From Fasciola hepatica (taxonomy: Eukaryota; Platyhelminthes; Trematoda; Plagiorchiida; Fasciolidae), in assembly GCA_948099385.1 (NCBI GenBank), contig CANUEZ040000167.1, positions 5,927,001 to 5,991,000 of the forward strand: a stretch of DNA of 64,000 nucleotides, written 5' to 3'. A model generated the notes under the pieces. The model was not told where the DNA came from and did not search any database. It worked only from the letters and a program-made list of their open reading frames with translations. Position 1 is the first letter of the stretch. Each line of letters opens with the position of its first letter. The translations under genes were made by a program, and so were the position numbers. This document shows positions 1 to 11,088 of the stretch, in pieces.

Positions 1-410
1 TCTGTATGCTTTGTTCGTTGAGACCAGCAGTACATTGGAGGCAGAAAAATAACACGTTTGACCCAGGAAGCCGGAATGGTCTTACCCAAATAGCTCGACT
101 TCTTTAAACCTACGAGACGTGATGCAAGATTGGGGACTTTAGAAGACAAAAGGACCTGACACATAACTGTGTACGTGCATTTAACCGTGTTTGTGCTTCA
201 TTTACTCAGATTTTGACTTTTGCCTCTGTTACAATGAGAAAAGTCCTCTCACCAGTTGTCTATCTGTTCTGTGTTGATCGTCCTCCACCTCTAGCCCAAT
301 TCGGAGGCATACGAAACCGAGAAAATAAGCGACTGGCCTACAGTATCCCTTCAAATGGGCTTATCATTTTATTGTTTCATTTCCCTTCGTACTACACGAC
401 TAGGTACAAC
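1..410. other. Unassigned sequence
   Basis: I see no gene, tRNA or recognisable element here. Reading frames are short and none resembles a known family. Confidence 0.4.
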
Positions 411-530
411 ATTTCTGGAAGGGGGCCGCGGTCAATGAAAGGTTGCCAAGTAGAGAAGTGAGCGACGGTGGCGGGAATAGAGTCAAAGTTCACGATGATA
501 ACCATTTGACCACTTGCAGTGTGTGCTAGG
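411..530 (-). repeat. tRNA-derived SINE, family S1, decayed copy
   Basis: A degraded minus-strand member of the SINE family whose clearer copies lie near 25.1, 37.8, 50.1, 50.7, 51.0 and 55.4 kb. The order of landmarks is the same as in those copies: a 'ctggaaggggg' tail edge, then 'gaagtgagcgacggtggcgg', then the position of the pol III B box, then 'gatgataaccatttgacca'. The B box itself is decayed. This is recognised by comparison within the window only. Confidence 0.55.
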
Positions 531-1404
531 AAGTCCAAAAACTTCACCGAAACAAGTGACTAAACCACTCGAGCATGCCATACCGGACAGAATAATTCAT
601 AATCTGTAAACCGTTTGATCGCTCAATAATTCACTCCATTTTTCTAGTCGAGCAGTAATCTGCAGTCCGACGCAAATCGGCTCAGTGGTCAATAATCGAT
701 CCGGCCGACGTTTTATCAGCCCGATCGGTCCGACAAGGCATGAACATGACTGAAAGCCCACAATCGGGAATGTTGCATTTTCGCTTTAAATACCCCACTG
801 TAATTTCCGTAAATACACTGTTATTTTGACGTGCTGTGTTGTTGTCTTTTGATTTGCGACTGCGGGCTGCATCGATAAGAGTTGAGAGCGGAGATCAAAT
901 GTGTATTGAAATCAAAGAATGGAGCTAGTAACATGTATAGTCTAGCCCGTTCGTTACTCACCTGAAAGATCGACAATCGATCCTGGTATTAATCTGACCA
1001 GGAAAGTGGAGGACAACTTCTGGATGTCCACATCGGCCATTCTCGTGTGAACCATCGTAGATGTTCATCTCCGGCCTGTGAACAAAATTCATCCAACCCC
1101 AACAGATGACTCTGTAAATGACATATAAGATCAAAGAGTTGTCCAATTCTATCCTCAGTAGTCAGTAATGTTGACGGTTGAATGAGTTCAAGTATTTTAA
1201 AGCTACTTTAAAACAGATCAGTTTTACTTAAGATCGGCCAGCCAGTCTTTCAGATGGTCATTCGATCCAATTCAAAACAATATCGGCCTGATTGGATCAG
1301 ATGACTATGTAAAATGATGATGACGATGATGATGATGATGACTATTATTATCATTTTTATTGTATTTGTGATGAACATGTAAAGTCAAGTGCATGCTTTA
1401 CACA
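531..1404. other. Unassigned sequence with a short GAT microsatellite
   Basis: No gene or family is recognised. A short (GAT)n-like run lies at about 1316-1340. Confidence 0.4.
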
Positions 1405-1469
1405 TCCAAGTTTGGGTACTCTGCTACCCAGTGAATGTGCACTACTGATGATTATTCCGAATAATATTG

Positions 1470-1518
<49 letters not shown>

Positions 1519-1530
1519 ATAGTGAGTAGT
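1405..1530 (-). repeat. Partial upstream unit of the hammerhead tandem repeat
   Basis: The order of landmarks here (a 'gggtactctgctaccca' hairpin-like motif, then AT-rich sequence, then 'ttgatagtgagtagt') recurs at 1764-1842, about 305-355 bp downstream. The segment is therefore the end of one unit of a tandem repeat whose following unit, 1517-1842, carries the ribozyme. An (AT)n tract has expanded inside it. Confidence 0.55.
1472..1516. repeat. (AT)n microsatellite
   Basis: An uninterrupted run of about 22 AT dinucleotides inside the partial repeat unit. Confidence 0.95.
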
Positions 1531-1838
1531 AGTATGTTAACGTGTGGACAAAATTTCCCCGGAAGCACACGACCGGTTTCGCGGTTGTTGCCGCTCATCA
1601 GGTATGCGTACCCGGTACTCCTCTGCCCACTCGTCTTCATACTTGTACACTCCGATGTTATATGTTCACTAGAATCTAATTTGAAGCGTCTGGAGTGTGA
1701 ATGGATACTCTTCATTGAAGAGCCCACAAATGAATCACAACTGTGATTTCTCATAGTTATTCGTGTCTGGGTCACTGCTAACCCAACGAACAACGAGGCT
1801 GCATGTGCAAGCGCTCATATTGATAGTGAGTAGTGGTA

Positions 1839-1842
<4 letters not shown>
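1517..1842 (-). repeat. Full unit of a hammerhead-bearing tandem repeat (retrozyme-like)
   Basis: The unit is bounded by two direct copies of 'attgatagtgagtagt' (about 1514-1530 and 1818-1835), some 305 bp apart, and has no convincing protein-coding content. It contains the type I hammerhead at 1557-1616. Short tandemly repeated non-autonomous retroelements of a few hundred bp, each with one hammerhead, are known from metazoans and are called retrozyme-like. Membership of that class is inferred from the unit length, the tandem arrangement and the ribozyme. Only one complete unit and parts of its neighbours survive here. Confidence 0.6.
1557..1616 (-). ncRNA. Type I hammerhead ribozyme
   Basis: On the minus strand every core element is present in order. 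The CUGAUGA box is at 1601-1595. Stem II is GCGG (1594-1591) paired with CCGC (1584-1581), closing the loop CAACAA. GAA is at 1580-1578. Stem III is ACC/GGU (1577-1572), only 3 bp with no loop, and C1571 is the expected cleavage-site nucleotide. Stem I pairs GUGUGC (1570-1565) with GCAUAC (1607-1602), has an internal loop, then pairs CCGG (1562-1559) with CCGG (1615-1612), so the ends of the RNA close on stem I, which makes it type I. A very short stem III is typical of hammerheads in satellite-like repeats and retroelements of flatworms and amphibians, and such RNAs usually work best as dimers. All core nucleotides are intact, so self-cleavage is likely if the minus strand is transcribed. Confidence 0.9.

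Positions 1843-1892
<50 letters not shown>
1841..1892. repeat. (AT)n microsatellite with one interruption
   Basis: AT dinucleotide run with one 'acat' interruption. It immediately follows the end of the hammerhead unit and mirrors the (AT)n at 1472-1516 at the same place in the previous unit. Confidence 0.95.
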
Positions 1893-1895
<3 letters not shown>

Positions 1896-2262
1896 AATAT
1901 TGATTGAAACGTCACCAGGACCTGTTCGCTGATTTCTCACTTTTGTCACTAATGGCAACTTGAAATCCACCTTGAAGCGCATTTCGTGACTACATTTCAC
2001 CTTGTGAATCACGACTACAAATGGAGGGGGGCATTTAGGAGCACAAATAGTTCCAGTTGTGTGTTCCATCATACAGTACGTCCGACGAACGCTCTCAATA
2101 ACGAAATGCCTCTGTTATTCCCGTTGGCTTCCGCAGGCCCCTGCAGAGAAGTTATCCATCATAGAAGTCGATCGGCGTGCAAGAAACGAAGCGTACCTTT
2201 GCAAAAAGTCAGTGACGGGACGGTGACAGATCATGTAGTGTTAATGTTCAAAAAAAAATTTT

Positions 2263-2420
2263 GAGGGCCAGTCGAGAGAGGCTCATGTTTAGGTGCTTGA
2301 CTCACAGTCCTTCATCCCAGGTTCGAGTCCCTGTAGAGGCTCAGTGGAAATGCACTGCTGATGGTTATTTCGAACAAGGCAGATAAAACTGTTGCATATT
2401 GCTTCGTCCGTGATATAGGG
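2263..2420 (+). repeat. tRNA-like SINE, family S3
   Basis: A pol III B-box match, 'ggttcgagtcc', lies at about 2319-2329 inside a tRNA-like segment with flanking 'gagaggctc' and 'tagaggctc'. The downstream body (2342-2377) is similar over about 36 bp to 1429-1464 in the hammerhead repeat. No acceptable full tRNA cloverleaf forms, so I call it a tRNA-derived repeat and not a tRNA gene. Confidence 0.5.
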
Positions 2421-2867
2421 ACAAGCAACAAGCGCCTACACGATTTGCATTGTTAAAGGTGAGCCCTAAAGTGGACCCCTAAAAGAGCCACGAAACCGTC
2501 TTTGCTGCAGATCGCAAAAGAAGTGGGACCTGTAGGTTTTTGGTGAGAATGAATTTGTAGTCCCGGTGACCTCCCTTCTAGCAATCAGGGCGGTACCTTC
2601 GCGACCAATCAACTCGTCTCGGACAGACAAGTAAGAGCATCACAATGCGGCCGGGAAATGAGCTTTGATCAGCTAATTCGTTTTCCAGCAATCGTTCCAC
2701 ATTTTAACGCGTTTCAACTGCAAGTGTGATTGTCAGTAAAGTTTCCATCCATTGACCGACACTCAGATTTGAAGCTGAGGCCGACCAAAGTGGATCAGAA
2801 TGAAACAAACGAGATGAAACACAAAACGAAACTGCGTCAAGCCGATCTCGACTGTAAGGACGTGTAG

Positions 2868-2966
2868 ACGTGTGTGCGTGTGTGCGTGTGTGCGAGAGGA
2901 CGAGAGAGAGGGTTGAGAGGAGAGAGGAGAGAGGAGAGAGAAGGGGGGGGGGGGGAGAGAGAGGAG
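2868..2966 (+). repeat. Low-complexity (GT)n, GA-rich and poly-G tract
   Basis: A short (GT)n-like run passes into 'gagagagg' repeats and a run of about 12 G around 2943-2955. Reading frames across it have biased composition and are not credible genes. Confidence 0.9.
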
Positions 2967-5900
2967 AGGGTTTGTACGAGGACTTTATTACCTGCCTCCG
3001 AGTGGGCGGATAAAATAAAGCAGAGAGGACCTACTGTGAGAAAAACTACAAATTATTCAGAAGAGAAAACTGAAAGAATCAACGTGTTCCAGACAGTAAA
3101 AGTGGTGATTGAGTGGTGTGAGCCATCATCATCACAGGTTCGAAGTTCGACCAGTAATCCGTTTTCATTCGAACCGCTACCCAGTCTGACCTGCTGATGT
3201 CATAAATGTTCCGCGACTCGAAGTCCTAAGGTCACGTTCACCAATACGTCCTGATTGACGGCACAATGGACGCATGAAATCGTGGGTGTGTCTCGTCCAG
3301 TGCACTGTAGGATATGCATGAAGTAAAAAGAACCTAGCACCAGATGATGTTTCTTGGTGTTTTCTGGACAGCAATTTTATGACTTCAGTCACTGAAAATT
3401 ACTGGGCCCCAAATTCCCACTGGACGGTAAATTTATGTGAGCCTGAATAGCTTATACACAATGCAACATCGTTGTTTCAAGTGAATTGGAGCAGTGATAT
3501 TCTGGCCTAGTTTGAGCTATTTGACACAACAGTAGGCTAAATCGAAGAAATGATAATAATGTACTGATAAGTGATGACATTTCTTCTGTGAGACGACAAA
3601 ATGCCGAAGACGTGTCGACGATTGAACCAAGTAAGATTTCCCTGCATCGCAATCAACTGGGCGGCGCAACACTTCCCGCCATGCTGCTGACTGCGGCGAG
3701 AACATCACAGCGTAAGCTCAGCGGTGCGCTGTCAGCGATCACATGCCGACACGTATACCATGGTCGAGGTTAATCAGCCAGAAAGAATGCATGAGTCAGA
3801 AGAGTCGGCAACTCAAGGTCGTGCAAGCGGATTTACGGTCCTGATATAGGCGTCATTACTACCGTCAGGCGATTCGCCCGACAGTACGCACATGCGGGAA
3901 TACATGTACACGATCCAAGCGTGTACGCGTACATATTCAACGCCAACATTGTACGTTCTTGGTGTGTCAGTTTATCTATTTGGCCATTCAAGTCCTCGCG
4001 TGATGATGCCGTTGCCCCCCCCCCTGCACAACTTTTTGGTCATCGTCATTTGTCCATCGGAATGATGACACACGTGTCCTTCCCTCTTTGAGTGTGTCTG
4101 TAGTCAACATTTAGGCTCTCGGGCTCTCAAGCCCCGTACTCTCACCCAAACTCGAGTGGCCCGGTCAAGTCGTTCAAACAGTGTTTGTGTGTAAGTGCAT
4201 GATGGGCGAACCACATGGGCCTTCAATTCTGTGGGTGGGAGGTCTCCCAAAAGGTACTACACGTGCATCTTTGTCTGTGTGTGACTGCATACTGCATTGA
4301 CGATCAGAGCACAGGGTGGTGAGGTGATATGCCTGCACGTACTACCAATCAATAACTATCATGGTCAACATGATGGTCACAAAATACAAGTCTGTGTGAT
4401 ATACTTAGATATTGGTCTATCGGGCGGTGAATGCCAGCTACTTGGATATGTGCGTGTGTAACTGCACGCGTACATGCTCAAACGTCCGCACCCCAACCTG
4501 TACACGCTCGCGTATTGGCTCAAATGGGAATGGTCAACATGGTCCCCAGAAGCGGACCGAGCCGAGCAGTACGGCTCTCGGGCGAGCAGGTTAGCTCATG
4601 GCCAGTGCGCGCGTCAGGCCATTCCTTGGCTGATGTGCTTACGCGACGGTTGGTCGTCGTCACGGTGCACTGGCGCGTTTGGTCGCAGCTTTCATTGCGC
4701 TATCAAGCAATCGCGGTTCAGATCGATTGATTCGCACTCCGCTCTGCCGCTGACTGTTGCACTCTGCACGTGTTCCTCCGTGCCACTACCATCGGTCAAG
4801 TGAACTACGCACATTTCTTTCGTTTATCACAGTAAGTCATTGACCGCTGCTACCTTTTTTCCGCTCTGCGTCTTTTCACGTCGCCAGTGGCCTTCCGACT
4901 AATGCTTGTGCCGCACGGTGCTCGCTATAAATTCAGTACAATTTATACGGTCAGGCGTTTCTCTTGCGCGTGCGTATCCGCACACAGTTCGAACGGTTGA
5001 GGCAGCTCTTCTCGCGTGCTCTGAGACAATCACCAGGTTTTGCCCCAAAGGTCGGCCCTGGCAGTGGCAATAGCCCTCTCTGAGATCGCGATTAAAGCTG
5101 GTTCGCTGTTCGCAAACGTCATTTGGCGTGCTGGATTATCATTGTTTCATTTGTCCTAACCGGGTCAGTGTGGTAACTGATCGTAACGCGAGGACAATTC
5201 GTCGAGAACATCTTCGTGAGGTAAGTGGAGGATGTTTCAAGGGCGCGTATTCGCGTGACCAAGTGGTATATTAATTGGACAACATCCCTGGTTCTTTGAT
5301 TAGCTAGAATGTGACAGGTTATAGGGTTAAGGGAGTCCATAGTTGTACTGCCTCCCTGTTCGCAGCTAGTGTGTCGTTCTTAATTTCGTGTCTCATCGGG
5401 CGGTTAAAAATGCTTGTCAGTTTCATTTATTGACCGGAGAATCGATTTAAGGATTTAAACTGGGAGATGTCATCCAGTGAATAGGAAGCTACTCTGTTGC
5501 TACGTTTGTACAGCTCGCCTTGTGTTCTTGCTTCCATCACCTATCATGTTCTAGGTGTTGCGTTTTCTTGTTGCTTTTATTCTGAACCGGATAATGATCC
5601 GAACGGTGGGTTCCGGTTCCACGCCTCTCCCACAAGTATACGTCGACGAGACCTTTTTGCTTGTTTGGATTTTGATGGGCGCTGACGGATAAGGCCTCGG
5701 CTGGGTTGTGCACGAAATTCGGAGACATCGTTTTGCTGCTTTTTTTCGGAGCCAAACGTCTTGGGTATGGCAGTCACAGTCTGTTGAGGTTGGTCGCCTA
5801 TACAGCCGCGTTGTCTCGTTGAAAGGCCGTGCCTAAGTTGATTTACTGGGAACATAGGAAAGGAATTCACTGAGTGTTATGAAGTCGTGCACGCACGACA

Positions 5901-7506
5901 TGATCCTGTCACCACCGTCAACGATTTAAACTTCTTCGCATCACTGGGTATCGTCTTTCACTCTCCATTCCAAGTGATGTGATTCGTGGCACTCCGGGGC
6001 AACGATTAATCATCCTAGCTGCTGATCTCATCTTGCGCTGCACATCTGGTGTGGACTGTAGTTGTACACCGTGACTGCCCAATTCCAGTCGCAAGGACCT
6101 CCGCAGCTCGGACACTTGTAAGTTGGTATGAAACACTGCGCAAGGACCTTCTCATTGGTTTGCTCGGAGTATTCCAATTCCCAATTGCGACAATGATTAG
6201 GATCAATTACAAAAGCTTGTAGATAACTTATCTACGTGGGAATTTTTTTTTTTCGAAATTCTGGTGTATGGTCTTGGTGAATAAGTGTTTTTCCCTATTC
6301 TAGCTCGAATAGTTTTAGGCTTCGCGCCAATGTTGTGTTTTTACAATCGTCAAAGATATGGTTAATAATGGCCTGATACGCAAAGTAACCGATAAATTTG
6401 GTAAATCTGATTGCTCATCTGAAAACCGTATCGGTTGGTTTCCATGTAGACCAGCAGTTGTCACTTTTCGTTGTTTGTGCTTTAAGATAAACCAAAAAAG
6501 TTGCTTATCTCATCGATAACTCTTGTGCCCTGTAAAACAAATCATGTGGACTGATAATTGATCAATTGTTCATTTCCATCAATACACGATCGGATCTCAG
6601 ATACCGGTGTTCAATCTAACTTTTCGGATAGAACCGGGAATCTGATGGGTTCAACGAACTAGACTAAAGTCAACTGTGTTTCCGTGCAACACGAGATGTA
6701 TATCTCCCGGTAATTAATTGTTTTTTTTCGCTTTACAATATTTCGACTGGTAAGCTTCGATTTCACATTCGTTATAACGCCAATAATATAGTAGATTACA
6801 GTGAACTGTTATTTACCTGGTACGTGGTGGACAGTAATGCACTGTTGTCCGGCTCGTTAACAAACCTGACCTATTGGGGCCTTATATGGATCCTCACTCC
6901 AAGTCTCATGGTCTGGTTGCCGGTAACTCAAATGATACATAAGGTCTTTGTAGCTATGGGGCTACCACCACTTCAAGTGCGCTCATGCTCAAGCATGTAA
7001 TTGATTGTGAGTATATTCCTCAATATTGAAAAAGTTCTGTTGTGTTTTGCTTGTATCTCGGCCATGGCAGTATCATTAATTGTAAATATTTGATCTTATC
7101 TATCCCAATTAGGCGAAAATGCACCGAACGGTAAAGATTCTGATGATCGATAATAGCATTCTACCGAATAATTTCCTGTATAAAGGTGGAAAATCGTAGC
7201 TCTCTACTTTTTCTATCCGTGATTCCGAGGTAAACTAACGCGTGTGGAAGTTTGTGATATTGTGTAGAGTAGACAGCTATGTAGGTGCGTCCGTAAGCAC
7301 CGATTATGTTTTCAGCGATATGTAAGATTATATTAGGCGAAAACCATCAATTAGTTGTATTCAATACTACCAAACAAATGGGATACGATCCGGGCGTACT
7401 CTCAGGGTTATTCGATGTCCATCTTCTGAATGGTCTTTTTTTGTTCCATGATACGCTCAGGGGGACACTGGAGCTGATTGAGAAATGAGATGTCGCTACT
7501 TTTAAC
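2967..7506. other. Unassigned 4.5 kb
   Basis: I could not assign this stretch to any gene or element. There is a poly-C run at about 4015-4023 and a poly-T run near 6242. Several frames of 60-110 codons occur (for example 4474-4803 plus, 5577-5870 minus), but they overlap each other in different frames, lack recognisable domains, and look like chance. Unrecognised exons or old repeats could be present. Confidence 0.4.
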
Positions 7507-7710
7507 CCAAATGTAACTTCAGAGAATTTTTTGTTGGCACGAGGAGCCTGAATCGTATCTAATGGAAAATCCACTTGCGTTCACATGGAAAAGTCGGACG
7601 CCGCGAGCCGGAGACGAACCGGCGACCCTCCGCATACCGGGCAAATGCTCAACCAGCGGCGTCCGACTTTTCCATGTGAATGCAAGTGGATTTTCCATTA
7701 CAAATGTAGA
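7507..7710 (-). repeat. tRNA-derived SINE, family S2, rearranged into a fold-back
   Basis: Begins with the same 'ttggcacgaggagcctgaat' edge as the copy at 40507, followed by part of the same tRNA-like head. Here 7561-7604 is repeated in inverted orientation at 7656-7699 (43 of 44 bases match), with a 51-base loop (7605-7655) holding the truncated tRNA-like region. The fold-back replaces the missing 5' part of the tRNA-like head, so the copy cannot have an intact pol III promoter. Confidence 0.8.
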
Positions 7711-8321
7711 TTCGGAGTGAACTTCATACACGGACTACTCAATAACATGACTATGAACCCCTTAGTGTTGAAGGTGAGACATCAACAGTAAAGGTCATTG
7801 CGTTCCTAACCCGGTTCGCTGTTTCCGCCCTTCGTCCACGGGCATTTGAGTAAATCGATTTATATTGACGATGTTCAAAATCCGCATGTATATTTCTTAC
7901 AGCGGTAATTCGACACATCTAAGGTGTTCGGTTCAAAAAAAGGAAAGTGGTGAGTTTAACTACATTTCATGCACAATATAGCCTTCGGGTGCTCGAAAAT
8001 GAGCAGCTTAACGGAAGTTCTGAAATTCAATGCATGTTATTTCCCATTCTATGGGAAAAGGTCGAATAACGAACCAGCTCGTTTTCGGCAACATCATCAC
8101 CGTGGCTAATCGAGTAACATTTAGGGGTTAGAAACGTATAAATTATGAACAACATTCTGAGTGTTGAGATGTGATTGGGTTGTCATCAAATTTGGTGTTG
8201 TGTAGTTAGGAAAGGTAGGAGGGAAAATGTTGTTGTCCCGTGGTCGGGAAAAGGACCGGTGATGCAATGAACATGCGTTTCGAGGAGTATCCATTTCCGG
8301 TTTCAACCAGATGGTCAGCGC
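7711..8321. other. Unassigned sequence downstream of the Penelope-like element
   Basis: Likely includes the 3' untranslated end of the minus-strand Penelope-like element, but I cannot mark its terminus. No second copy of a terminal repeat was recognised. Confidence 0.35.
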
Positions 8322-9868
8322 TTAGGTCACGTTGAGTTCCAGGGTCGCGGCCAGGCAGTTTGAATGCTCTGGATGATGGATGATCGCTACAGCCTCTATG
8401 ACTATTTTGAAAGGGTTATCGTTTACGTAATGTTCAGTGTCCGTAAGATGCGCCACAATTGCACTGGAAGTGGATTTCCGGTTTCCCCGTCGTCAGCCAA
8501 GCTGGTTTGTGCTCTTTGATCCTTTGCGATAGTTGCCGTGTCGTTCTACCTGTATGGCTTGCCGAACATAAGGAAACAAACTAATAGATTAGCATGGATG
8601 AGGTGAGCACAGGTAACTTGTCTTTTATGTTCTTTGAGATCACCGGTCGACTGGTGAAGCGGTAAAGGTACGAGCGATTGTCTTTTCCAAGTGTCTTATT
8701 GGTAACTCGCTTTTGTCGTCTCGTTTGAAAGGGAGTTGAATGTATAACTCTTTCTTTTTAACGGTCACTAACGATTGCCTCATTGCTGTTCTTGCTATAT
8801 TTTTTTGAATGGAACGTTTGGGGTATCCGTTATCCAGAAGCGTTCTCCTTAGAATGTTTAATTCTTGACTCATCGTCTCATGCGAGCTAATCATATGCAC
8901 ACGGACTGCGAGGGAGCGGATTAGGTTTTGCCTATGCCAATAGGTACAAAGCTAGCGAGATAGGTGTACTACCCTGTCCACGTTGGTTCGCAATATGCGC
9001 GACGAAGCAGTTTTTCCGTCGTCACCTCTTACAAGGAGTGCATCTAGAAGCAGATGTTCCTTTCTTCTACTCCCGATGTAAAGTCAACCGCATTATGAGT
9101 CTGACTGAACTCCTCCACCAATGACGCCAACCGTGTATGATTTTCAGTTAGAACAAAAATATCATCTACGTATCGACGGTAGATGGGTAGACTTTCCATC
9201 ATATCACTAAGTTTCGCATGTTCCAGCTTAGCCATGAATATATTAGCCAGCAAGGGGCCTAGAGGCGACACCATAGCGACTGCATCTGTCTGGCAGTATA
9301 ACTCACCGTTGAAGGTAAACTGGACATTGAAATTGCAAAAGTCCCATCAGATAGGTTACTGGAATATCGACAAGGATTTCGTTTCCTACGATGAAGTCAC
9401 ACGAATAATTGGTTGTTTCTAGAAGCGGAACGTTGGTGAACAAAGATGTCACATCCAGAGAGGCCGTCGTTAGTTCTCCGGCATATTACCCGCTAATGAG
9501 TTCTTTGAATCGGAAATTGTCTTATAGGCTGTAGCGGGCAATCCTTCGGCGAAACGATTCAAGCACATCTACGGGCAACTGAATGATGCACTTATGTTGA
9601 GTATCGGTTTCAATGCTATTGCTGACTTGTGAACCTTTAGTTATCCGTAAAGTCGAGGAATAGCGTCGCCAGTTGGTCTTAGCTGTTCCAGGGCTGTATG
9701 AGAAATAACATTGAGCTCTTTTAGTGACCTAAGAGCTTTCGTTAGTTGCCCTATTGTTCTAATTTTGCCCTTTTCTCCTTCGGGTTTCTTGAACTTTCTT
9801 CGATCCTTTAGTATATCATTCCTCTTTGCGATATAATCTGTACGTTCCATAAGGACAACCCCAATCAC
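8322..9868 (-). pseudogene. Penelope-like element: reverse transcriptase with GIY-YIG endonuclease, broken
   Basis: Domains run in the expected order on the minus strand. At 9868-9641 an N-terminal region starts with 'MIGVVLMERTDYIAKRND' and includes 'LRPTGDAIPRLYG', characteristic of Penelope-like enzymes. At about 9470-9044 the RT core has a 'SLDVTSLFTNVPL' block, 'SPLGPLLANIFMAKLE' and the catalytic box 'YRRYVDDIF' at about 9165. A basic connecting region follows (8900-8640). At about 8577-8322 lies a GIY-YIG nuclease region ('TGRTTRQLSQRIKEHKPAW', then 'VAHLTDTEHYVNDNPFK') ending at a stop at 8322-8324. The RT reading frame is broken by several frameshifts, for example near 9640, 9290 and 9040, and once more inside the nuclease at about 8455, so no full enzyme is encoded. 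Penelope-like elements copy themselves by target-primed reverse transcription using this nuclease. The 5' edge is unclear, and no terminal repeats or hammerhead were found next to it. Confidence 0.85.
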
Positions 9869-10717
9869 ATTTTAACACAGATATTTTTGATTATTTATGC
9901 GTTTCTAACCTCGATTAGCCACGATGATGTTACCGAAAACCAGCTTGTTCGCTATTCGTGTTTCCTATATATAATGTAATAGGATTATTCGGTGAATTTA
10001 CTGTGGTTAGTTCCACTTACCAACGCATCAACCATAATTTGCACTGTAAAATACCTGGGGAAGAATGGCAAAAGTATTTCGACGAAGCCTGTTCTCGGTG
10101 TTGGAACCAAACTCACAAAAACAATACACCATCGAAAGTTTCTCTTTTGACATACTAGTGCATTTGGCTCAGAGATACTCGCCTACACTACCTGATTCTC
10201 GTTTGATATCGTTGTTCTGCTTGAGCGCCGATCGATCAGTATTTGGGTCAGATGATCGATGAAGTGAAAGATTAATCGATTTTCAGCGTAAGATGCACCA
10301 ATGCGTACAGCAAAGGTCGAAAGTTCAACTGGTAAGGTCGCGTCCAGCCATAAAGAGACCGCGAACGTAACCGTACAATGAATGAGTTATTACCCAAACT
10401 GAAGTATAAACTCGTCGATCCTATTTTAGATATGCGTGGGACAGCAAAAAGAAACCAGGAAATTGGTAACGTTGGGAAATATTGCACGCTCCTTCAAAAG
10501 GAATTTCCGATTACTACGTGTCCGGCAATGCATTCACCAGGAGATGACTTATGTGACAACGGACTCTTCTGATGTGCTAATTTAGCAATTGCCTTCTGAT
10601 AGACACGGTAATTTTTTGATCCTCAGCTTCTGCTCAGTGTTCAAGAGAGAAGTTGAGACAGTTTCCCACCGTGGAATTTAACGAAGATGATGAGGCGTGA
10701 AATGAAGCCCTAGATAA
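9869..10717. other. Unassigned sequence between two transposons
   Basis: The first part may be the 5' end of the Penelope-like element. Frames at 9958-10262 and 10378-10572 have no recognisable domain. Confidence 0.35.
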
Positions 10718-11088
10718 CTACACCTTTTCCCATCAAGCTTTAGCCAAAATCCGCAATTATTTAGCCACGACTCACAATCCTTTAGCCACAACTCATCATT
10801 CATTAACCTTGACGCACAACCTTGAGCCATGCCGCTGCAAGCCAGTCAGGTCAAAAGTATCGGAATATAATGACATCAAGAGATACTGAAACAATTTTTT
10901 TATATAGAAAGATTGGTGTTCCAAAGCTAACGGAAAAAATGGGAAAGTGTGACGGTCGTATGTTGCGCAGTTAACCGTGGTAATGGTATCAAATTCTGCA
11001 CCGCAAATAGATTGGAAACAGTTTAAGCGCTGAGCCCGTATCGTCGAACCATGTGGCACAGCCCTTATTACTGTTGCATTTTCGGTGA
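10718..11088 (+). repeat. Left terminal inverted repeat of the DNA transposon
   Basis: Matches 12274-12644 in inverted orientation over its entire length with few differences. The outermost 110 bp hold imperfect repeats built on 'TTTAGCCACNACTCA', at about 10739, 10760 and 10781, which may be transposase-binding sites. Reading frames inside this repeat appear in both copies only because the DNA is duplicated. Confidence 0.9.

Noticed and set aside
2868..3197. A 107-codon Arg- and Glu-rich frame.
   Set aside because: It starts in GA-rich low-complexity DNA and has no further support.
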